Shown: one piece after another, positions 57,592 to 64,000 of the stretch
Layout of the letters: each line of letters opens with the position of its first letter
How positions within the stretch are numbered: position 1 is the stretch's first letter
Assembly (NCBI GenBank): GCA_011799875.1
Contig: CM022297.1
Span: 541,964,220 to 542,028,219, forward strand
From: Thinopyrum elongatum
Lineage: Eukaryota; Streptophyta; Magnoliopsida; Poales; Poaceae
Direction: 5' to 3'
DNA length: 64,000 bases
The notes under the pieces: generated by a model
Seen by the model: only the letters and a program-made list of their open reading frames with translations
Told to the model about the DNA's origin: nothing
Database searches by the model: none
Made by a program: the position numbers and the translations under genes

Positions 57592-58894
57592 TCACCAGAT
57601 ATCGCCTATTCTTCTCTATACTGCTTGCATTAGAGTAGTGTAGCCTGTTACTGCTTTCGGTTAATCCTATTCTGCTGCATAGCCTGTCATTGTTGCTACT
57701 GTTGTTGATACCTTACCTGCAATCCTAAATGCCTAGTGTAGGATGCTAGTTTGTCATCATTGGCCCTGCATTCTTGTCAGTCTGCCTTGCTATACTATCG
57801 GGCCGTGATCACTCGGGAGGTGATCACGGGTGTATACTATACATATATGCATACTATACAGATGGTGACTAAAGTCGGGTCGGCTCGAAGAGTACCCGCG
57901 AGTGATTCACGGATTGGGGGCTGAAAGGACCTTTGTCCCAACGGCCCTTTGTGTGGATCTTTGTGGCGGAGCGACAGGGCAGGTTGAGACCACCTAGGAG
58001 ACAGGTGGGCCAGGCCCTGGTCGACGTTCGCGTTTACTTCATAATAACACGTTTAACGAGATTGGATATTTGATCTGAGTCTGGCCACTGGCCTATACAC
58101 ACTAACCAACTACGCGGGAGTAGTTATGGGTATCCCGGCGTCGTGGTATCAGCTGAAGCCTTCTTGACGTCAGCGACTGAGCGGCGCGCGCCGTGTTGGA
58201 CCGCGATAACGTAACCGCCGTGATCGTGTGGGTTGCTAGGTCTGCTCGCGGCCGCGTACGCAACGTGCAGGAGCGCACTGGGCGATGGGCCCAGACCCCA
58301 GAGTGCCTAGGATTAGTCCGGCGTGCTGACCTCTCTGTTGAGCCTAGGTGGGGCTGCGACGTGTGGATCTTCCGAGGCCGGGCATGACCCAGGAAAGTGT
58401 GTCCGGCCAAAGGGGATCGAGCGTGTTGGGGAATATGTGGTGCACCCCTGCAGGGAAGTTTATCTATTCGAATAGCCGTGTCCCTCGGTAAAAGGACGAC
58501 CCGGAGTTGTATTCCGACCTCATGACAACTAGAAATGGATACTTAATAAAACACACCCTTACAAGTGACAGATATAACCCGGTGGTCGCTCTCTCGCATG
58601 GTGGCGACGAGAGGATCGACGGGTAGGATTATGCTATACGTTGTTGCTTGGTTAACTTCCAACTACTCTCTTCTATTGCTTCAAGATGGAGGCTGCCAGA
58701 AGCGTAGTCTTCGACAGGACTAGCTATCCCCCTCTTATTCTGGCATTCTGCAGTTCAGTCCACCGATATTGCCTCTTTACACATATACCATGCATATGTA
58801 GTATAGATCCTTGCTTGCGAGTACTTTGGATGAGTACTCACGGTTGCTTTCCCCCTCCTTTCCCCCTTTCCCTTCTTGCTGGTTGCCGCAACCA

Positions 58895-58990
58895 GATGCT
58901 GGAGCCCAGGAGCCAGACGCCACCTACGACGACTACTACCACCAGAGCGGAGCCTACTACTACGTTCAGGACGCCGACGACCAGGAGTAG
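58895..58990 (+). other. Exon-like acidic segment 2 in the nested element
   Basis: Follows a long pyrimidine tract and 'gcaaccag', then 31 codons reading DAGAQEPDATYDDYYHQSGA and YYYVQDADDQE before TAG at 58988-58990. The composition (Asp, Tyr, Gln) and position after an acceptor-like site suggest a terminal exon, possibly captured or encoded by the retroelement family. Unidentified. Confidence 0.4.
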
Positions 58991-59297
58991 TTAGGAGGAT
59001 CCCAGGCAGGAGGCCCTGCGCCTGTTCGATCTGTTGTATCCCTGTTTGTGCTAGCCATCTTATGGCACCTTGTTTAACCTATGTCTGTACTCAGATATTG
59101 TTGCTTCCGCTGACTCGTCTATGTCCGCGAGCATTTGTATTCGAGCCCTCGTGGCCCCTGGCTTGTATTATGATGCTTGTATGACTTATTTATGTTTTAG
59201 AGTTGTGTTGTGATATCTTCCCGTGAGTCCCTGATCTTGATCGTACACGTTTGCGTGCATGATTAGTGTACGATTGAGCCGGGGGCGCCACATCACT

Positions 59298-62200
59298 GGA
59301 AGCGGAACTGCCCCAAATACTTGGCGGATAAGAAGGATGGCAAAGTGAACAAATGTATATTTGGTATACATGTTATTGATGTGTATTTTACTAGTGTTCA
59401 TAGTAGCCCCTGGGTATTTGATACTGGTTCAGTTGCTAACATTAGTAACTCGAAACAGGAGTTGCAAAATGAACAGAGACTAGTTAATGACGAGGTGACG
59501 ATGTGTGTTGGAAGTGATTCCAAGGTTGATAAGATCACCATCGCACACTCCCTTTACCTTTGGGATTAGTGTTGGACCTAAAATAAATGTTATTTGGTAT
59601 TTGCGTTGAGCATGAATATGATTGGATCATGTTTATTGCGATACTGTTATTCATTTAAGTCAGAGAATAATTGTTGTTCTGTTTACATGAATAAAACCTT
59701 CTATGGTCATACACCCAATGTAAATGGTTTATTGAATCTCGATCGTAGTGATACACATATTCATAATATTGATGCCAAAAGATGCAAAGTTGATAATGAT
59801 AGTGCAACATATTTGTGGCACTGCCGTTTAGGTCATATTGGTGTAAAGCGCATGAAGAAACGCCATGCAGATGGACTTTTGGAATCACTTGATTATGAAT
59901 CATTTGATGCTTGCGAACCATGCCTCATGGGCAAGATGACTAAAACTCCGTTCTCCGAAACAATGGAGCGAGCTACTGACTTATTGGAAATAATACATAC
60001 TGATGTATGCGGTCGGATGAGTGTTGAGGCTCGCGGCGGGTATCGTTATTTTCTGACCTTCACAGAGGATTTGAGCAGATATGGGTATATCTACTTAATG
60101 AAACATAAGTCTGAAACATTTGAAAAGTTCAAAGAATTTCAGAGTGAAGTGGAAAATCATCGTAACAAGAAAATAAAGTTTCTACGATATGATCGCGGAG
60201 GCGAATACTTGAGTTACGAGTTTGGCCTTCATTTAAAACAATGCGGAATAGTTTCACAACTCGCGCCACCTGGAACACCACAGCGTAATGGTGTGTCCGA
60301 ACGTCGTAACCATACTTTATTAGATATGGTGCGATCTATGATGTCTCTTACCGATTTACCACTATCGTTTTGGGGTTATGCATTAGAGACAGCTACATTC
60401 ACGTTAAATAGGGCACCGTCTAAATCCGTTGAGACGACACCATATGAACTGTGGTTTGGCAAGAAACCTAAGTTGTTGTTTCTTAAAGTTTGGAGTTGCA
60501 ATGCTTATGTGAAAAAGCTTCAGCCTGATAAGGTCGAACCCAAATCGGAGAAGTGCGTCTTCATAGGATACCCAAAAGAAACTGTTGGGTACACCTTCTA
60601 TCACAGATCCGAAGGCAAGATATTTGTAGCTAAGAATGGATCCTTTCTAGAGAAAGAGTTTCTCTCGAAAGAAGTGAGTGGGAGGAAAGTAGAACTTGAT
60701 GAAGTAGTGGTACCTTCTCTTGAATTGGAAAGTAGTCCATCATAGAAATCAGTTCCAGTGATGCCTACACCAATTAGTGAGGAAGCTAATGATGATGATC
60801 ATGAAACTTCAGATCAAGTTACTACAGAACCTCGTAGGTCAACCAGAGTACGTTCCACACCAGTGTGGTACGGTAATCCTGTTTTGGAAGTCATGTTACT
60901 AGACCATGACGAACCTACGAACTATGAGGAAGCGATGATGAGCCCAGATTCCGCGAAATGGCTTGAGGCTATGAAATCTGAGATAGGATCCATGTATGAG
61001 AACAAAGTATGGACTTTGATTGACTTGCCCGATGATCGGCGAGTCATTGAGAATAAATGGATCTTCAAGAGGAAGATAGACGCTGATAGTAGTGTTACTA
61101 TCTACAAAGCTCGAATTGTCGCAAAAGGTTTTCGACAAGTTCAAGGTGTTGACTACGATGAGATTTTCTCACTCGTAGCGATGCTTAAGTCTGTCCGAAT
61201 CATGTTAGCAATTGCCACATTTTATGAAATCTGGCAAATGGATGTCAAAACTGCATTCCTTAATGGATTTCTTAAAGAAGAGTTGTATATGATGCAACCA
61301 GAAGGTTTTGTCAATCCTAAAGGTGCTAACAAAATGTGCAAGTTCCAGTGATCCATCTATGGACTGGTGCAAGCAACTCGGAGTTGGAATATACTCTTTG
61401 ATGAGTTGATCAAAGCATATAGTTTTATACAGACTTGCGGTGAAGCCTGTATTTACAAGAAAGTGAGTGGGAGCACTACAGCCTTTCTGATAAGTATATG
61501 TGAATGACATATTGTTGATCGAAAATGATGTAGAATTTTCTGAAAAGCATAAAGGAGTGTTTAAAAGGATTTTTTCAAAGAAAGACCTCGGTGAAGCTGC
61601 TTACATATTGAGCATCAAGATCTATAGAGATAGATCAAGATGCTTGATAAGATTTTTCAATGAGTACATGCCTTGACAAGATTTTGAAGTAGTTCAAAAT
61701 GGAATAGTCAAAGAAGGAGTTCTTGTCTGTGTTACAAGGTGTAAAATTGAGTAAGACTCAAAACCCGACCACGGCAGAAGATAGAAAGAGAATGAAAGTC
61801 ATTCCCTATGCCTCAGTCATAGGTTCTATAAAGTATGCCATGCTATGTACCAGACCAGTTGTGTGCCTTGCTATGAGTTTAGCAAGGAGGTACGATAGTG
61901 ATCTAGGAGTGGATCACTAGATAGCGGTCAAAGTTATCCTTAGTTACCTAAGAGGACTAAGGAAATGTTTCTCGGTTATGGAGGTGATAAAGAGTTCATC
62001 GTAAAGAGTTACGTCGATGCAAGCTTTAACACCGATCTGGATGACTCTGAGTCTCAATCTGGATACATATTGAAAGTGGGAGCAATTAGCTAGAGTAGCT
62101 CCATGCAGAGCATTGTAGACATAGAAATTTGCAAAATACATACAGATCTGAATGTGGCAGACCCGTTGACTAAACTTCTCTCACAAGCAAAACATGATCA
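59298..62200 (+). pseudogene. copia pol: protease, integrase, RT, RNase H, decayed
   Basis: Polyprotein remnant. 59298-59568 has the rest of the zinc knuckle and the aspartic protease (WVFDTGS). 59594-60745 is pre-integrase and integrase: HCRLGHIGVKRM, then HTDVCG, DRGGEY and NGVSERRNH supply the D-D-E triad, although the usual FTDD is FTED and SDRGGEY is YDRGGEY. 60746-61351 is the linker and RT (KWLEAMKSEI; WIFKRKI; QMDVKTAFLNG), followed by a TGA after KMCKFQ and SIYGLVQA in the same frame. The catalytic YVDD appears as YVND near 61497, in a shifted frame. 61723-62170 holds broken RNase H remnants (IPYASVIGSIKYAM; LNVADPLTK) with much of the domain deleted. Confidence 0.88.
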
Positions 62201-62217
62201 CACCTTAGTACTCTTTG

Positions 62218-62367
62218 GGTGTTAATCACATGGCGATGTGAACTAGATTATTAACTCTAGTAAACCCTTTTGGATGTTGGTCACATGGCGATGTGAACTA
62301 TGGGTGTTAATCACATGGTGATGTGAACTATTGGTGTTAAATCACATGGCGATGTGAACTAGATTAT
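62218..62367 (+). repeat. Four copies of a 'cacatggcgatgtgaact' motif
   Basis: 'cacatggcgatgtgaact' (one copy 'cacatggtgatgtgaact') appears near 62228, 62281, 62313 and 62343, preceded by 'gtgttaatcacatgg'-type words. Outer copies are followed by 'agattatt.actctag'. It lies just before the polypurine tract and is probably an amplification within the retroelement's 3' untranslated part. Confidence 0.8.
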
Positions 62368-62380
62368 TGACTCTAGTGCA

Positions 62381-62396
62381 AGTGGAAGTGGGAGAC
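62381..62396 (+). promoter_or_regulatory. Polypurine tract
   Basis: 'agtggaagtgggagac' immediately before the 3' LTR. It primes plus-strand synthesis in LTR retrotransposons. An 'agtgg'/'agtggg' duplication makes it slightly longer than usual. Confidence 0.8.
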
Positions 62397-64000
62397 TGAA
62401 GGAAATATGCCCTAGAGGCAATAATAAAGTTGTTATTTATATTTCCTTATATCATGATAAATGTTTATTATTCATGCTGGACTTGTATTAACCGAAAACT
62501 TGATACATGTGTGAATACATAGACAAAACAAAGTGTCCCTAGTATGCCTCTACTTGACTAGCTCGTTAATCAAAGATGGTTAAGTTTCCTGACCATAGAC
62601 ATGTGTTGTCATTTGATGAACGGGATCACATCATTAGGAGAATGATGTGATGGACAAGACCCATCCGTTAGCTTAGCATAATGATCGTTAAGTTTTATTG
62701 CTGAAGCTTTCTTCATGACTTATACACATTCCTCTGACTATGAGATTATGTAACTCCCGAATACTGGAGGAACACCTTGTGTGCTATCAAACGTCACAAC
62801 GTAACTGGGTGATTATAAAGATGCTCTACAGGTGTCTCCGAAGGTGTTTGTTGGGTTGCATAGATCGAGATTAGGATTTGTCACTCCGAGTTTCGGAGAG
62901 GTATCTCTGGGCCCTCTCGGTAATGCACATCATATGAAGCCTTGCAAGCAATGTGACTAATGAGTTAGTTACGGGATGATGCACTACAAAACAAGTAAAG
63001 AGACTTGCCGGTAACGAGATTGAACTAGGTATGATGATACCGACGATCGAATCTCGGGCAAGTATCATACCGATGACAAAGGGAATAACGTATGTTGTTA
63101 TGCGGTTTGACCGATAAAGATCTTCGTAGAATATGAAGGAGCCAATATGAGCATCCAGGTTCCGCTATTGGTTATTGACCGGAGATGTGTCTCGGTCATG
63201 TCTACATAGTTCTCGAACCCGTAGGGTCCGCACGCTTAACGTTCGATGACGATTTGTATTATGAGTTTATGTGATTTGATGATCGAAGGTTGTTCGGAGT
63301 CCCGGATGAGATCACGGACATGACGAGGAGTCTCGAAATGGTCGAGACATAAAGATTGATATATTGGACCATGTTATTCGGACACCGGAAGTGTTCCGGA
63401 TGGTTTCGGGTAAAAACGGAGTGCCGGAGGGGTTACCGGAACCCACCGGGGAAGTAATGGGCCTTAGTGGGCCTTAGGGGAGAGAGAGGGCAGCAGCCAG
63501 GAGGTGGCGCGCCTCCCCCCCCAAGGGGAGTCCGAATAGGACTAGGGGAAGTGGGCGCGGCCCCTCTTTCCCTCTCCCTCTCCCTCTCCCTCCTTCTTCC
63601 CCCTTCCCTCTTGGTGGAATCCTACTAGGACTTGGGAGTCCTAGTAGGACTCCCCACCTTGGGCGCGCCCCCTAGGGCCGGCCGGCCTCCTCCCTCCCTC
63701 CTTTATATAAGGGGAGGGGAGCACCCCAATGACACACAAGTTGATCTTTTAGCCGTGTGCGGTGCCCCCCTCCACAGTTACACACCTCGGTCATATCGTC
63801 GTAGTGCTTAGGTGAAGCCCTGCGCCGGTAACTTCATCATCACTGTTGCCACACCGTCGTGCTGACGGAACTCTCCCTCGACCTCAACTGGATCAAGAGT
63901 TCATGGGACGTCATCGAGCTGAACGTGTGCTGAACACGGAGGTGCCGTACGTTCGGTACTTGGATCGGTCGGATCGTGAAGACGTTCGACTACATCAACC
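62397..64000 (+). repeat. 3' LTR (cut by window end)
   Basis: Matches 5' LTR positions from 51820 on, about 98 percent identical and mostly transitions. TATA box 'tttatata' near 63702-63709. The last about 140 bases, the CA end and the right target duplication lie outside the window. Confidence 0.93.

Larger units (their letters stand above)
55575..59292 (+). mobile_element. Nested TG...CA element, probable solo LTR (3718 bp)
   Basis: Begins TGTAACACCCCCTG and ends GGGGGCGCCACA. It is flanked by a perfect 5-bp duplication 'tcact' (55570-55574 and 59293-59297) that splits one gag codon. TG/CA ends and a 5-bp duplication indicate LTR-retrotransposon integration. No second internal copy of the ends, primer site or gag/pol was seen, so a solo LTR of a long-LTR Gypsy-type family or a non-autonomous element is most likely. 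It contains a purine-rich tract (56000-56070), a very GC-rich block (56080-56500), a 'ttaattaa' tract (56960-57060), a TGACGTCA palindrome and two exon-like segments. Confidence 0.85.
51820..64000 (+). mobile_element. Angela/BARE-like copia LTR retrotransposon (nested, 3' end outside window)
   Basis: 5' LTR 51820-53562, a tRNA-Met-type primer site, decayed gag and pol in copia order (protease, integrase, reverse transcriptase, RNase H), a polypurine tract at about 62381-62395 and a 3' LTR from 62397 to the window end. The LTRs begin TGAAGGAAATATGCCCTAG, typical of Angela/BARE/WIS. A 3.7 kb element sits inside gag. Counting by eye, the two LTRs differ by about 32 substitutions over about 1600 bases (about 2 percent), so insertion was within roughly the last million years under common grass rates. 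All coding regions carry stops, so it is non-autonomous. Confidence 0.93.

Overview
This window is plant nuclear DNA, almost certainly from a Triticeae grass (wheat, Aegilops or a close relative). The evidence is a copia element with the Angela/BARE-type LTR start TGAAGGAAATATGCC, a large En/Spm (CACTA) element with TNP2 transposase, Stowaway MITEs beginning CTCCCTCCG, grass LINE tails, one NAC transcription factor gene with introns, and an NB-ARC/LRR resistance-gene relic. No bacterial-style operons, CRISPR arrays or tRNA/rRNA genes were seen. Identifications rest on motif recognition by eye.

Layout. Bases 1-25489 are a satellite array of about 45 monomers with a clean unit of about 567 bp. 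From 1 to about 15530 the monomers lie in one orientation and are riddled with small deletions. From about 15531 to 25489 they lie in the opposite orientation and are clean. The noisy arm repeats the variant monomers of the clean arm in mirror order, so the inverted structure may be a fold-back or unpolished assembly artefact. Within the array, a four-monomer higher-order repeat (noisy arm) and a recent 1.7 kb three-monomer duplication (clean arm) can be seen.

Bases 25490-33337 hold a 5'-truncated LINE whose 567-codon ORF is still open, unassigned sequence, small MITEs, a tiny poly(A) insertion and a second LINE 3' tail. They also hold two diverged copies of one promoter region. The second copy (about 32190-33337) drives a three-exon NAC gene (33338-34684). 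The first (about 29590-30715) has lost its gene. The NAC C-terminus is built from a 14-residue tandem repeat, and its first intron has an awkward acceptor.

Bases 36958-44107 are a CACTA element without a recognisable 3' end: subterminal repeats, a small coiled-coil/membrane ORF, a TNP2/DUF4218/DUF4216 transposase broken by stops and a frameshift, and a nine-copy array of about 337 bp. It abuts the intron of an NLR pseudogene (44553-46326) that lacks its coiled coil and P-loop.

Bases 46327-51819 are mostly unassigned, with MITE remnants, a LINE fragment on the minus strand and a GC-rich block bracketed by a 34-bp direct repeat. From 51820 to the window end lies an Angela-like copia element with both LTRs (the 3' LTR is cut by the window end) and decayed gag and pol. 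A 3.7 kb TG...CA element is inserted inside its gag zinc knuckle with a perfect 5-bp target duplication.

The only plausible functional host gene is the NAC gene. The rest records satellite turnover, nested transposition and gene decay. I did not find a clearly new multi-gene biological system. The most unusual structures are the inverted satellite junction, the duplicated orphan promoter, the repeat-built NAC tail and the exon-like segments and palindrome inside the nested element.
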